Below are positions 23,328-32,770 of a DNA stretch of 64,000 nucleotides, one piece after another (position 1 is the first letter of the stretch; the number at the start of each line of letters is the position of its first letter). Below the pieces are notes generated by a model. It had not been told where the DNA came from. It worked only from the letters and a program-made list of their open reading frames with translations, and did no database searches. Source of the stretch: Deltaproteobacteria bacterium (GTDB taxonomy: Bacteria > Desulfobacterota > Binatia > Binatales > Binataceae); assembly GCA_021780755.1 (NCBI GenBank), contig JAJXYF010000029.1, positions 124,001 through 188,000 of the forward strand, in the 5' to 3' direction. The translations under genes were made by a program, and so were the position numbers.

Positions 23328-25043
23328 ATGGCGACTGCGCGCAGCGGCTTCGAATCGATCCTGCTCGATCGCTCGTGGGTATCGCCGCAAGACCTCGAAA
23401 AAGCGCATCAGCGCAAGAAGCCCGGGCAGGAGATCGCCGACGTCCTGATTGACATGGGGGCGCTCGAACCGCAGCGACTAGCCCGAGCGCTCGCGCAGGA
23501 ATACGGCCTGCCCTTTCAGGCGCATATCGACGCCGCCACGCTGGAAAACGATCTGGTCGCGAAGGTCCCGATAAATTACGCCAAGCGCAACCGCCTGCTG
23601 CCGGTCTCGACCGATGGCGCGACGGTGACGGTCGCGATTGCCGACCCGGCAAATTACGAACCACTCGACGATCTGCACGTGCTTTTTGGCAAGCCGATAC
23701 AGGCGGTAGTGGCGCCGGCCGAGGTGATCAACGAGGCGATCAATCGCGCCTACGATCAGGCGGCGACGACCACGGCGCACGACCTGATGATCGATCTCGA
23801 GGAAGACCGGCTCGATCTGGTGGCGAGCGAGCTCGCGTCGGAGCCGCGCGACCTGCTCGAGGCCGACGATGCGGCGCCGATTATCCGGCTGGTCAACGGA
23901 CTGTTGTCGCAGGCGGTCAAGGACCGCGCGAGCGATATACATATTGAAGTGTTCGAACGCGAACTGGTGGTGCGCTTTCGGGTGGACGGCATGCTCTTCG
24001 ACGTGTTGACGCCGCAGAAGCGGTTTCACGCGGCGATCGCCTCGCGCATCAAGGTGATGTCGGGGCTCAATATCGCGGAGAAGCGCTTGCCGCAGGACGG
24101 ACGTATCCGGCTGCGCATCGCGGGCCGCGACATTGATATTCGCGTGTCAACGATTCCGACCGCGTACGGCGAGCGGATCGTGCTGCGCTTGCTTGATCGG
24201 GCGCAGGCGCTGGTCGATGTGAACCTGGACCGGCTGGGATTTTCGGGCGACAACCTGCCCAAGATCGAACGGCTGATTCATCAGAGCCACGGCATCATCC
24301 TGGCGACCGGTCCGACCGGTTCGGGCAAGACGACTACGCTTTACGCATGCCTCAGCCGGATCAATTCGCCGGAAAAGAACATCATCACGATCGAAGATCC
24401 GATCGAGTACCAGCTTCACGGCGTGGGGCAGATGCAAGTCAGCCCGAAGATCGATTTGACCTTTGCCAACGGGCTGCGATCGATTTTGCGCCAGGACCCC
24501 GACGTGATCATGGTCGGCGAAATCCGCGACAGCGAGACCGCCGAGATCGCGATTCAGGCGGCGCTCACCGGGCATCTGGTGTTCTCGACGCTGCATACCA
24601 ACGACTCGTTCGGCGCGTTGACGCGGCTGATCGACATGGGAATCGAACCATTTTTGGTATCGTCCTCGGTAATCGCGGTGCTGGCGCAGCGCCTGGTGCG
24701 CGTGGTGTGCGCCGATTGCCGCCAGCCCTACAACCCGACGGAGGCTGAACTCGCGCGAATCGGACTCGGCGGCGTGCGCCTGACCAAGCCGATCTACCGG
24801 CCGGCCGGATGCAAGGCCTGCCGCAACACCGGCTATCGCGGCCGTTCCGCGATCACCGAACTGATGGTAGTGGATGACGACGTGCGGAGCCTGGTGATGC
24901 AGAAGGCCGACGGCTCGATGATCCGGCGCGCGTGCACCGCCAAAGGGATGAAACTGCTGCGTCACGACGGCGCCGATCGGATTGTCGCGGGGCAAACCAC
25001 CATCGAAGAGTTGCTGCGCGTCACGCAGGAAGAAATCGCCTAG
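23328..25043 (+). CDS. gspE: type II secretion ATPase GspE
   Basis: GspE is the cytoplasmic hexameric ATPase that drives pseudopilus assembly. The 571-residue protein has an N-terminal T2SSE_N domain (to about 145), then the ATPase core: Walker A GPTGSGKTTTLYA (about 328-340), an Asp-box, Walker B VIMVGEIRDSETAEIA (about 393-408) and the His-box TGHLVFSTLHTNDS. A C-terminal CADC/CKAC zinc site marks it as GspE rather than PilT. The start ATG has GAAAGG about nine bases upstream. It opens the operon; gspC and gspD, which often precede it, are absent here. Confidence 0.96.
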   Translation: MATARSGFESILLDRSWVSPQDLEKAHQRKKPGQEIADVLIDMGALEPQRLARALAQEYGLPFQAHIDAATLENDLVAKVPINYAKRNRLLPVSTDGATVTVAIADPANYEPLDDLHVLFGKPIQAVVAPAEVINEAINRAYDQAATTTAHDLMIDLEEDRLDLVASELASEPRDLLEADDAAPIIRLVNGLLSQAVKDRASDIHIEVFERELVVRFRVDGMLFDVLTPQKRFHAAIASRIKVMSGLNIAEKRLPQDGRIRLRIAGRDIDIRVSTIPTAYGERIVLRLLDRAQALVDVNLDRLGFSGDNLPKIERLIHQSHGIILATGPTGSGKTTTLYACLSRINSPEKNIITIEDPIEYQLHGVGQMQVSPKIDLTFANGLRSILRQDPDVIMVGEIRDSETAEIAIQAALTGHLVFSTLHTNDSFGALTRLIDMGIEPFLVSSSVIAVLAQRLVRVVCADCRQPYNPTEAELARIGLGGVRLTKPIYRPAGCKACRNTGYRGRSAITELMVVDDDVRSLVMQKADGSMIRRACTAKGMKLLRHDGADRIVAGQTTIEELLRVTQEEIA

Positions 25044-25073
25044 CGTGCGGGCCGTCCTCGCGGACTGATTCCA

Positions 25074-26303
25074 ATGCCGGTATTCGCTTACCGCGGTTTG
25101 TCCGCCAACGGGCGCTCGGTCGCTGGTGTGATCGACGCGGACAGCGCCCGCACCGCGCGCGGCAAGCTGCGCGATCTCGGCATCTTCCCGACCGATCTGG
25201 GCGAAGAGGCGGCGTCGGCGCGCGGATCGGGATGGTCGCTGCGCGGGCTGCTGCCGGTAATGCAGCGCCGGATACCGGCGACGGAACTGGCGTTGATGAC
25301 GCGCCAGTTGAGCGCCCTGCTGGGCGCCGGCGTGCAATTGACCGAAGCGCTGAGCACGCTCTCCGAGCAGGCCGCGCGGCCGGCGGTCAAGCGGATGCTC
25401 TCGCAGGTGCGCGAGGCGGTGCGCGAAGGTTCCTCGCTCGCCGACGCGCTCACGGTGCATCCAGATATCTTTTCCGATCTCTATGTCGGGATGGTGCGCG
25501 CGGGCGAGACCGCGGGGGCGCTCGAAGGGGTGCTCGATCGGCTCGCGGAGTATAGCGAGCGGCAGGCCGAGTTCGTCTCGAGGGTGCGCGGCGCGCTGAC
25601 CTACCCAATCATCATGATGTGCGTGGGTTTCGGGATCATGGGCTTTCTGGTCAGCTACGTGGTGCCGCAAATCGCGACGATCTTCCAGCAGCAGCACGCG
25701 GCGCTGCCGACCATGACGCGGTGGCTGATTGCTTTCTCGGATTTCCTCACGAGTTACTGGCTGGTGCTGTTGATCATACTGGTGGGACTGGCGGCCGGAA
25801 CGCTGGCCGGACTTTCGAGCAAACGCGGACGCCGGCTCTACGACGGCTGGCTGCTGCGGATGCCGTACCTCGGACCGACGGTCATCCGGATCATCTGCGC
25901 GCGTTTTGCGCGCACCCTCGCGACCCTGCTTTCGAGCGGCGTGCAATTGTTACCCGCATTGACGGCGGTGCGCCGCGTCGTCACCAACAGCCTGCTGGCC
26001 GAGGCGGTGGACGAAAGCCGCGAAAGCATCCGCGAGGGTCACGGGATGGGCCAGACGCTCGCCCGCAGCGGGCTGTTTCCCCCGCTGTTGATCGAGATGA
26101 TCAAGGTGGGAGAACGCTCTGGCGACCTCGAGCGGATGCTCGAGCGCGTAGCCGACAACTACGAGCACGAGGTAGAAGCCTCGCTGCGGCAGATGACCAC
26201 GATGATTGAACCGTTGATGACGCTGGTGATGGCCGGGATGATTCTGTTTATGATGCTGGCGGTGCTGATGCCGATTTTTCAGCTCAACCAGCTTATGCAA
26301 TGA
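25074..26303 (+). CDS. gspF: type II secretion inner-membrane platform protein GspF
   Basis: GspF forms the inner-membrane platform that links GspE to pseudopilin assembly. The 409-residue protein has two T2SSF repeats: MTRQLSALLGAGVQLTEALSTL (about 80-101) and FARTLATLLSSGVQLLPALTAV (about 281-302). There are three membrane helices: one after each repeat region (about 180-205 and 225-245) and a terminal one (LVMAGMILFMMLAVLMPIF). It starts 30 bp after gspE. Confidence 0.96.
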   Translation: MPVFAYRGLSANGRSVAGVIDADSARTARGKLRDLGIFPTDLGEEAASARGSGWSLRGLLPVMQRRIPATELALMTRQLSALLGAGVQLTEALSTLSEQAARPAVKRMLSQVREAVREGSSLADALTVHPDIFSDLYVGMVRAGETAGALEGVLDRLAEYSERQAEFVSRVRGALTYPIIMMCVGFGIMGFLVSYVVPQIATIFQQQHAALPTMTRWLIAFSDFLTSYWLVLLIILVGLAAGTLAGLSSKRGRRLYDGWLLRMPYLGPTVIRIICARFARTLATLLSSGVQLLPALTAVRRVVTNSLLAEAVDESRESIREGHGMGQTLARSGLFPPLLIEMIKVGERSGDLERMLERVADNYEHEVEASLRQMTTMIEPLMTLVMAGMILFMMLAVLMPIFQLNQLMQ

Positions 26304-26358
26304 AGACTTCGCGACGATGGCCAATGCGATGATGGCTGATAATTCAAGGACGAAAGCG

Positions 26359-26799
26359 ATGCGCGACAGGCTCCGGCAATCTCAGGAAGGCTTCACCCTG
26401 ATCGAGTTGATGGTGGTCATCCTGATCATCGGGCTGCTCGCCACGATCGTGGTGCAGAACCTCAAGGGCGCGACCGACAAGGCGAAGCGGATCAAGGCGC
26501 AAGCCGATATCTCGGCATTCAAGACGGCGCTCGACCGCTATTATCTCGACAACGGCTCCTATCCTTCGAGCGACCAGGGCCTCCCGGCACTGGTGAGCGC
26601 GCCGACCAACGGCAAGGTCCCCGCCGATTATCCGCCGGGCGGGTATATCGAAAAGATTCCGAGCGATCCGTGGGGCAATCCTTATGTCTATCAGAGCGAC
26701 GGCGACAATTACGTGCTGAAGTCATACGGCGCCGACGGGGTCGAGGGCGGCACCGGGAAGAACGCGGATATCGACGGCAGCAGCAATCCGGGTTCATAG
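26359..26799 (+). CDS. gspG: major pseudopilin GspG
   Basis: GspG is the main subunit of the type II secretion pseudopilus. The prepilin motif SQEG|FTLIELMVVILIIGLLAT has the cleavage glycine, N-methylated Phe+1 and Glu+5. The globular part has the family's DISAFKTALDRYYLDNGSYP and the calcium-loop region SDPWGNPYVYQ...LKSYGADG. The ATG at 26359 has AAGGA eight bases upstream and gives a short basic leader; an ATG at 26317 would add 14 residues without a good SD. A prepilin peptidase is not in the window. Confidence 0.95.
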   Translation: MRDRLRQSQEGFTLIELMVVILIIGLLATIVVQNLKGATDKAKRIKAQADISAFKTALDRYYLDNGSYPSSDQGLPALVSAPTNGKVPADYPPGGYIEKIPSDPWGNPYVYQSDGDNYVLKSYGADGVEGGTGKNADIDGSSNPGS

Positions 26800-26847
26800 C
26801 GGCAGCGGGGGGCCGTTTCGAAAACGCGTCGGCGCGATCGAGCCAGA

Positions 26848-27426
26848 ATGCGAATCGTTGACAAATCGATGCGCGGTAGATGGCGGCCGTTGCGCTATCG
26901 GCGCTTCGGGCGCGGCTTCACGCTGCTCGAACTGGCGGTGGTGCTCTTCCTGATCGGACTCGTGATGACGATCGCGATGCCGTATTTCGGGAGCATGCAG
27001 ACCTCGCAGATGCGCAGTGAAGCACGCCGCCTGGCCAGTCGCGCCAACTATCTCTATGAAGAGGCCGGCGCGCAGAAAGTCATCCTGCGGCTGACCTTCG
27101 ACCTCGCCAATAACGGCTACTTCGCGAGCCGGCTCGACCCCTTCGCGGCAAAGCCCGCGTTCCGTCCCGAGAACGGGCCGGCAGGTGTACGCGTCGTGAT
27201 GCCGGCCGGCATCTGGATTCGCGACGTCACGGTCGAAGGCGTCGGCACCGTCCAGCGCGGCATGGTCAGCGCGCAGTTCTATCCGGGCGGTTATGCCGAC
27301 GCGACGCTGATTCATCTGGCCGACACCAAGGGCGAGGTCTTCACACTGGCGATCGATCCATTCAGCGGCCACGTATCGATCATGCGCGGCGATGTCCGCC
27401 CATCGAACGGCGGAACGCTCCAGTGA
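26848..27426 (+). CDS. gspH: minor pseudopilin GspH
   Basis: The 192-residue protein has a type IV prepilin leader RFGRG|FTLLELAVVLFLIGLVM and a beta-rich C-terminal domain. Its place between gspG and gspI and the motif AARL-like helix (SEARRLASRANYLYEEA) fit GspH, a minor pseudopilin near the tip complex. Its stop overlaps the GTG start of gspI by four bases. Confidence 0.88.
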   Translation: MRIVDKSMRGRWRPLRYRRFGRGFTLLELAVVLFLIGLVMTIAMPYFGSMQTSQMRSEARRLASRANYLYEEAGAQKVILRLTFDLANNGYFASRLDPFAAKPAFRPENGPAGVRVVMPAGIWIRDVTVEGVGTVQRGMVSAQFYPGGYADATLIHLADTKGEVFTLAIDPFSGHVSIMRGDVRPSNGGTLQ

Positions 27427-27938
27427 GCCGTCGCAAGATCGTACATCGCGATCGCGCGGCCGCCGCCGGCGCGGCGTGGCGGATGGCGCACGGTGGATTC
27501 ACGCTGCTCGAAGTGATGATCGCGGTCGCCTTTATCGGGATCGCGATGCTCGCGCTGCTGTCGTTGCATCACAACAATCTCGAATCAGTTATTCGCGCAC
27601 AGGACTTGACCCGCGCGTCGATGCTCGCGCAGCAAATCATGAGCACGGCCGAGGTTGATCGTTTCCCGCCGCCGGGGCAGACGCGCGGCGACTTTTCGCG
27701 GGACTATCCGAACCAGTACAACAACTTTCGCTGGCAGCGGGACGTCGATGTACTGCCGCAGTTCCCCGACATCCGACGAGTGCGCGTCACGATATTTTTT
27801 GGCCACAACTTCGGGCGCAAGTTCGATCTGGTGGAGTTCATGCACAATCCAACGCCTCCGCAACTGCCCGGCTTGAACGGGCAGAACGGGCAGGACAATC
27901 CGGACGCAGCGGACAGCCAGGGCGACACCAACCAATGA
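27423..27938 (+). CDS. gspI: minor pseudopilin GspI
   Basis: The prepilin leader AHGG|FTLLEVMIAVAFIGIAML is followed by LSLHHNNLESVIRAQDLTRASMLAQQIM, the GspI-type helix. The 171-residue product is longer than usual, with a Pro/Asn/Gln/Asp-rich tail after about residue 140. GspI starts the GspI-J-K tip complex. It begins with GTG in a GTGA overlap with gspH and its stop overlaps the ATG of gspJ. Confidence 0.88.
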   Translation: MSRRKIVHRDRAAAAGAAWRMAHGGFTLLEVMIAVAFIGIAMLALLSLHHNNLESVIRAQDLTRASMLAQQIMSTAEVDRFPPPGQTRGDFSRDYPNQYNNFRWQRDVDVLPQFPDIRRVRVTIFFGHNFGRKFDLVEFMHNPTPPQLPGLNGQNGQDNPDAADSQGDTNQ

Positions 27939-28618
27939 TGCTGCGCAGCGCCGGCCGGTGTCGTCGCGGTTACGCGGCGGCCTTCACCCTGATCGAGATC
28001 ATGCTCGCGATCTTTATCCTGGGCTTCGTGCTGCTGATGCTGGCGGAATCGTTCCACGCGGTGTCGGCGAGCAAGACCCACGGAGAGAGCCGGATTGCGC
28101 TCGATCAGGCGGCACGCACGGTGCTGGCGCAGATGAGCGACGAGTTGCGCGGCGCCGTGCAGACGCCGTTTATCGCGAGCCGGGTCCTGTTGCTCGGCAA
28201 CGCGCGCAAGGAGGGCGGCATGCCGATGGACACCTTCACGGTGTCAACCCTCGACCCCGGCCATCGGCGCAGCCTCGAGGGCTTCGGGCCGGAAGATACG
28301 GTGGCCTATGTGACCGCGCCCAACCCGGACCATCGCGGCTGGTACCTCTTGAAACGCGTTCAATACAGCAGCCTGCTGAGCAATCCGCCCACGCTCGAAA
28401 ACTCTTCGCCGGTGCTGCTGGTCAACAACCTGGTCTCGCTGCATATCCGCTATTTTGACGGTGACAACTGGCGCGAAAGCTGGGATTCGACGAGCCTGCC
28501 ACCGGGGCGATCGCTGCCGGCGGAAATCGCGATCGATCTCAAAATGGGATCGCCGAGCGGCACCGCCTTCACGCTCGCAACCGCGGTGGCTCCACCGATG
28601 GCGTATCAGGAATGGTAA
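27935..28618 (+). CDS. gspJ: minor pseudopilin GspJ
   Basis: The 227-residue protein has the prepilin segment YAAAFTLIEIMLAIFILGFVLLML. The residue before Phe+1 is Ala, not the usual Gly, so the cleavage site is atypical. The rest matches GspJ: RIALDQAARTVLAQMSDELRG and a beta-rich C-terminal domain. It overlaps gspI by four bases (ATGA) and gspK by seven. Confidence 0.88.
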   Translation: MMLRSAGRCRRGYAAAFTLIEIMLAIFILGFVLLMLAESFHAVSASKTHGESRIALDQAARTVLAQMSDELRGAVQTPFIASRVLLLGNARKEGGMPMDTFTVSTLDPGHRRSLEGFGPEDTVAYVTAPNPDHRGWYLLKRVQYSSLLSNPPTLENSSPVLLVNNLVSLHIRYFDGDNWRESWDSTSLPPGRSLPAEIAIDLKMGSPSGTAFTLATAVAPPMAYQEW

Positions 28619-29586
28619 CGCGGGTCTCAGGCGTCATGCGGCGGGCGCGCCGGCCCGAGCGGGGAATCGCGCTGCTCGCGACCATGCTCGCGATCGCCTT
28701 GATGACCATTCTGGTGGTGGATTTCGCGACCTCGTCGGCGCTCGGCTATCGCGCCGCCGCCAACCAGGCGGATGAACTGCGCGCACTCTACCTGGCGCGA
28801 TCGGGGATCCAGGTGGGAATCGCCGTGCTCGAGCGCGACTCGATCGGCGACGCCCTGCAGCAAACGCCGTACGATTCGCTCCAGGATGTCTGGGCGGTGC
28901 AGGTCCCCCCGATTCCGGTCGAGGGCGGCCTGGTTTCGGTCTCGATTATCGACGAAGCGCGCAAGCTCAATATCAATCAGCTGTATAATTTGCGCGCGCG
29001 CCAGGTTGACGCCAATTTCGCCCAGGTGATTGCGCGGCTGTTTGAAGGGATCGGCGTCTCGACCGATCTCATCCCGATACTGGCCGACTGGCTGGACCCC
29101 GACAGCGTCGAATCGCCGGGCGGCGCCGAGGCTGATTATTATCTGCGTCTGAAACCGCCCTACGAGCCGCGCAACGGCCAGATGCCGACGGTGGGCGACC
29201 TGCGGGCCCTCAAAGGGGTTGACGACGCGACCTTCATGCAGCTCGCGCAATATCTGACGACGGCGCCCGAAGCGCGCGTCAACGCCAACACCGCGTCGCC
29301 CGAGGTGCTGGCGGCGCTCACGCCGGAATTGTCGAACAGCCCCGAACTGGTCAAGGAAATCGTGCTGGCCCGCGAGTACCGCCCGTTTCTGGCGGTGACC
29401 GATATCGCTAATCTGCCGGGCATCGGACAGTACGCGGCAACTCTCACACCCCTGTTAGCCACCCGCAGCTCTTACTTTACGATCATCGGTCAGGGAGAAT
29501 TCGCGGGGGCGCGTCGGCGGATCTACGCGGTCTTTCGGCGTAATACGAATGGCTCCGCGATGCTGATAAGCTGGCACGAAGATTAG
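28612..29586 (+). CDS. gspK: minor pseudopilin GspK
   Basis: GspK caps the pseudopilus tip. The 324-residue protein has a prepilin leader RRARRPERG|IALLATMLAIALMTILVV, which lacks the conserved Glu+5, a known feature of GspK. The large globular domain has LNINQLYNL, ILADWLDPDS, YEPRNGQMPTVGDLRALKGV and VNANTASPEVLAAL, all GspK hallmarks. It overlaps gspJ and ends 58 bp before gspL. Confidence 0.93.
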   Translation: MVTRVSGVMRRARRPERGIALLATMLAIALMTILVVDFATSSALGYRAAANQADELRALYLARSGIQVGIAVLERDSIGDALQQTPYDSLQDVWAVQVPPIPVEGGLVSVSIIDEARKLNINQLYNLRARQVDANFAQVIARLFEGIGVSTDLIPILADWLDPDSVESPGGAEADYYLRLKPPYEPRNGQMPTVGDLRALKGVDDATFMQLAQYLTTAPEARVNANTASPEVLAALTPELSNSPELVKEIVLAREYRPFLAVTDIANLPGIGQYAATLTPLLATRSSYFTIIGQGEFAGARRRIYAVFRRNTNGSAMLISWHED

Positions 29587-29644
29587 CGCGAGGCGGGGGC
29601 GGCAAGGTCATGGTGGAGAACGCGGCAGGGAACCGGAGTTAGGG

Positions 29645-31105
29645 ATGGGGCAGCGAATAATGGCGCTCGAGCTGGTCGGCGAGCGGGTGCGCGCGGCGAT
29701 CGCCGATCGCACCTGGAACTCGCTCGAGCTGATCGGCGCGTGGGAGCAAGTGCGCGCGCACGACGAGGCGGACCTCGTGCCGGCGATCGTACGCATCATC
29801 GCGGCGGCCGGCCGGCCGGACGTCGTGGTGTCGGCGCTGCCGGGGGAGTTCGTCGCCAAGCGGCTGCTCGCCCTGCCCTTCAGCGATCGGCGCCGGCTCG
29901 CGCAGGTGGTACCGTTCGCGCTCGAGGAACATCTGCCGTTTCCGGTTGACGACGCCGCGGTCGCGTTCGCGCGGGTCGGCCGCGAGGACGCCAAGACCCT
30001 GGTCATCGCGGCGTTCGCGCGCAAAGCGGACGTGAAAGAACATCTCGAATTATTGACGCGCGCGGGACTCGATCCCAAGGTCGTCACGCTTGGAACGCTC
30101 GCGCTGGCGGGCCTGCTGGCGCGCGCGCGCAACGGCGCCGGCGGCGCCCACCTGGTGGTCGATATCGATCACGCCAGCACCTCGATGGTGCTGATCGACG
30201 CGCGGGGCACGCCGCGCGCGGTACGCACCGTGAGCCGCGGCATGGATCCGCAAAACGGCAATGCCGCACTGCCGTCGCCCGCCGCCGCGGTAATCCTGGG
30301 TGCGGTGCGCCAGACCCTGCTCGCGCACGGAAACCAGGAAGCGCCCGACCTGGTGCTGACGGGCGCGGCCGCGGCGACACCCGCGGTACGCGACCAGATC
30401 AGCGACGGGCTGGCGGTGCCGATACATTACATTGACGAATTCGATTGCTCGTCGTTCTTCGCCGGCGATCGCACGGAGCCGGTCGTCTTTGCGCCGTGCC
30501 TCGCGATGCTGCTGGCGGAGGCGCCCAACAAGCCGCTCGAGCTGCTGAATTTTCGCGCTGGCGAGTTTGTCTTCCGCGGACGCTCGGGCACACTCGGGCC
30601 GTTGCGGCTGACGGCGGGGCTCGCCGCCGTCGCAATCTTTCTCGCGTTGCTGAATTTCCTCATCGGCTTTTCCGTTGACGCGCGCCAGTTGCACCTGCTG
30701 AACCGTCAGATCGCGGAGGTCACCGCGCCCGCCCTGGGCGACAGCGATCCGGCGGAAGCGGCGGTGGCGCTGAAACAGAAGATCGCGGAGATGCGCAAGC
30801 GGCTCCATCTGATGGGCGGTAATCTCGGCCACGGATCGCCGCTCGACGTGCTGCTCGCGCTTTCCCGGGCGATTCCGCCCGGGTTGCCGATGCAGGTCAA
30901 CGACCTGGTGGTGGACGACAGCGGACTCAAGATTGAGGGCACGGCGGATTCTTTTGCCACGGTTGACCAGGTCAAAAAGGCGCTCGGGCGGACGCCGGCC
31001 TTCGGCGATATTCACGTCGCACATGCGGGAGCGGGCGCGGACTCGGGGAAAATTGACTTCCAGCTCAACGCGACGCTGCGGGATAGCGCCACGGGGGCCG
31101 AATAG
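29645..31105 (+). CDS. gspL: type II secretion protein GspL
   Basis: GspL couples GspE to the inner membrane. The 486-residue protein has a cytoplasmic actin-like domain (about 1-300, with LPFSDRRRLAQVVPFALEEHLPF near residue 77), one membrane helix (LTAGLAAVAIFLALLNFLIGF, about 325-345) and a periplasmic ferredoxin-like domain at the end. The first part also resembles PilM-type domains. Start ATG has GGAG six bases upstream. It is followed after 3 bp by gspM. Confidence 0.87.
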   Translation: MGQRIMALELVGERVRAAIADRTWNSLELIGAWEQVRAHDEADLVPAIVRIIAAAGRPDVVVSALPGEFVAKRLLALPFSDRRRLAQVVPFALEEHLPFPVDDAAVAFARVGREDAKTLVIAAFARKADVKEHLELLTRAGLDPKVVTLGTLALAGLLARARNGAGGAHLVVDIDHASTSMVLIDARGTPRAVRTVSRGMDPQNGNAALPSPAAAVILGAVRQTLLAHGNQEAPDLVLTGAAAATPAVRDQISDGLAVPIHYIDEFDCSSFFAGDRTEPVVFAPCLAMLLAEAPNKPLELLNFRAGEFVFRGRSGTLGPLRLTAGLAAVAIFLALLNFLIGFSVDARQLHLLNRQIAEVTAPALGDSDPAEAAVALKQKIAEMRKRLHLMGGNLGHGSPLDVLLALSRAIPPGLPMQVNDLVVDDSGLKIEGTADSFATVDQVKKALGRTPAFGDIHVAHAGAGADSGKIDFQLNATLRDSATGAE

Positions 31106-31108
31106 GCG

Positions 31109-31816
31109 ATGGCCGTGAACCTGAGAGAACTGCCGGAGAAGCTGCTGGCCGCGGCGGGCGAACGGCTGCGCGCACTGGCCGACGCCCCCTTCGTGCGCCG
31201 TTCGAGCGAACGCGTCAATGCCGCGATCGAACGCGGAAGCGCGCGCGTGGGACGGCTGATCGCGCCGGCCTGGCAAGCCGCGCACGGCTGGTATTCCAAA
31301 CGTGAGCAGCGCGAAAAAGTTCTACTGCGCGTGCTCGGTGCGGTGCTCGGCGTGATCGTGCTTTACAATTTCATCTACCTGCCGTTCATCAGCCTGGGCG
31401 AGGGTATCGGCGATCGAGTGGCGGCGCGCCAGCAACAGTTGACCGATGTGCGCGCCATGATGAGGTCATACGAGCGCGACAAAATCGAACTCGCCGCGAC
31501 CGAAAAGCGCACCGTCAGCAGCAAGGACTTCTCGCTGTTTTCGATCATCCAGCAGTCCCTTTCGACCAGCGTCGGCCGCGACAAGATCAGCTCGATCACG
31601 CCGTCGGACCGGGCGGTCGCGGGCGGCTATCAGCAGTTCACGGTCGATCTCAAGCTGCAAGGCCTCAACCTCGGGCAAATCGTTGACGTGCTTTACGGCG
31701 TGCAGACGCTGCCGATGCCGGTGACGGTCTCCAACCTGCACGTGCGCCAGCGCCCACAGGATCCGCATTCGTACGACGTCGATATGACGTGCATGTCGTT
31801 GGGTCGCAATGGCTGA
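31109..31816 (+). CDS. gspM: type II secretion protein GspM
   Basis: GspM partners GspL in the inner membrane. The 235-residue protein has a cytoplasmic N-terminus longer than usual (about 65 basic residues), one membrane helix (LGAVLGVIVLYNFIYLPFI), a coiled-coil stretch and a small periplasmic domain. Assignment rests on length, topology and place between gspL and gspN. Its end overlaps gspN by eight bases. Confidence 0.8.
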   Translation: MAVNLRELPEKLLAAAGERLRALADAPFVRRSSERVNAAIERGSARVGRLIAPAWQAAHGWYSKREQREKVLLRVLGAVLGVIVLYNFIYLPFISLGEGIGDRVAARQQQLTDVRAMMRSYERDKIELAATEKRTVSSKDFSLFSIIQQSLSTSVGRDKISSITPSDRAVAGGYQQFTVDLKLQGLNLGQIVDVLYGVQTLPMPVTVSNLHVRQRPQDPHSYDVDMTCMSLGRNG

Positions 31817-32681
31817 AAAAGAGGCTGCGCTGCCGGCCTCGGGAGTCGTGCGCGGGCGGCGGTCCACCGTGATTGCGAGTGTGCTGATCGGCGCCGCGGT
31901 ATTCGCGTCATTCCTGGTCGCGGATTTCCCCTATGGCGACACGCTCACCTCGATGCTCGCGCCGTATCAACTGAAGCTGACCTATCAGTCGCAGCGCCTC
32001 AGTCCGCCGATCGGCGCGCGGTTGACCGACGTGCGGCTGTTTTCAACCGCGGGGAGCAACGATGAAGCGCTGCTGCAGAGTCCGGCGGTGACGCTCGCGC
32101 CAACGCTCGCCGCACTGCTGCTCGGCCGGCCGGGAATCCACGTGCGGGCGGATCTATATGGCGGTACGGTCCACGTGACGCTCTATCAGCACGCGGACAC
32201 GGTGGATTTGAACTTCAGCCTCGATTCACTGAAGCTCGCGCAAAGCGCGCCGCTGCGGCAACTCGGCGCGATTGTGAACGGCAATCTGTCGGGCACGGGC
32301 TACGCTCACATCGCCGGGCCGAATCTTCCCGAGGATCGCGGCACGCTGGCAATTGCGGGCGATAATCTGGCGGTCTCGATCGTGCACGGCTTCCCGGCGA
32401 TCCACCTGGGCACGCTCACCGGCAATCTCGAGTTGGATCAGGGTGCGATCAAGCTGACGGATATCGTCGCGCATGGTGCGGACCTCGACTTGAAAGCAGC
32501 CGGCACGATTGAACTCGGCGCAAGTCCCGAGGCGAGCACTATCGACCTGACGTTCTATCTCAATCCGACCCAGAGCGGCCGCGACCATTTCGGCTTTTTC
32601 ATGAAACTGCTGCCCCATCCGCCGGGCCCCGACGCACCCTACAGCGTGCAGGGCTATCTGATGTCGCCGTCGATCAACTGA
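31809..32681 (+). CDS. gspN: type II secretion protein GspN
   Basis: The 290-residue protein has a single N-terminal membrane helix (VIASVLIGAAVFASFLVADF) followed by a beta-rich periplasmic domain resembling AsmA/GspN proteins (GNLSGTGYAHIAG, GNLELDQGAIKLTD). GspN is optional in type II systems and is typical of deltaproteobacteria-like operons. It closes the gsp operon; the next gene is convergent. Confidence 0.8.
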   Translation: MAEKEAALPASGVVRGRRSTVIASVLIGAAVFASFLVADFPYGDTLTSMLAPYQLKLTYQSQRLSPPIGARLTDVRLFSTAGSNDEALLQSPAVTLAPTLAALLLGRPGIHVRADLYGGTVHVTLYQHADTVDLNFSLDSLKLAQSAPLRQLGAIVNGNLSGTGYAHIAGPNLPEDRGTLAIAGDNLAVSIVHGFPAIHLGTLTGNLELDQGAIKLTDIVAHGADLDLKAAGTIELGASPEASTIDLTFYLNPTQSGRDHFGFFMKLLPHPPGPDAPYSVQGYLMSPSIN

Positions 32682-32770
32682 TTACTCAGTTCGCGCAATA
32701 GCCATTCGCGCAATCGCGCCGCTTGAAGTGACGGAGAGCGCCACCCTAACGCTGCCGGCGCGGTCCTCGA

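Noticed and set aside
29610-29642. A 10-codon ORF (MVENAAGNRS) before gspL
   Set aside because: The SD is poorly spaced and gspL has its own SD; no overlap with the gspL start, so coupling is not needed.
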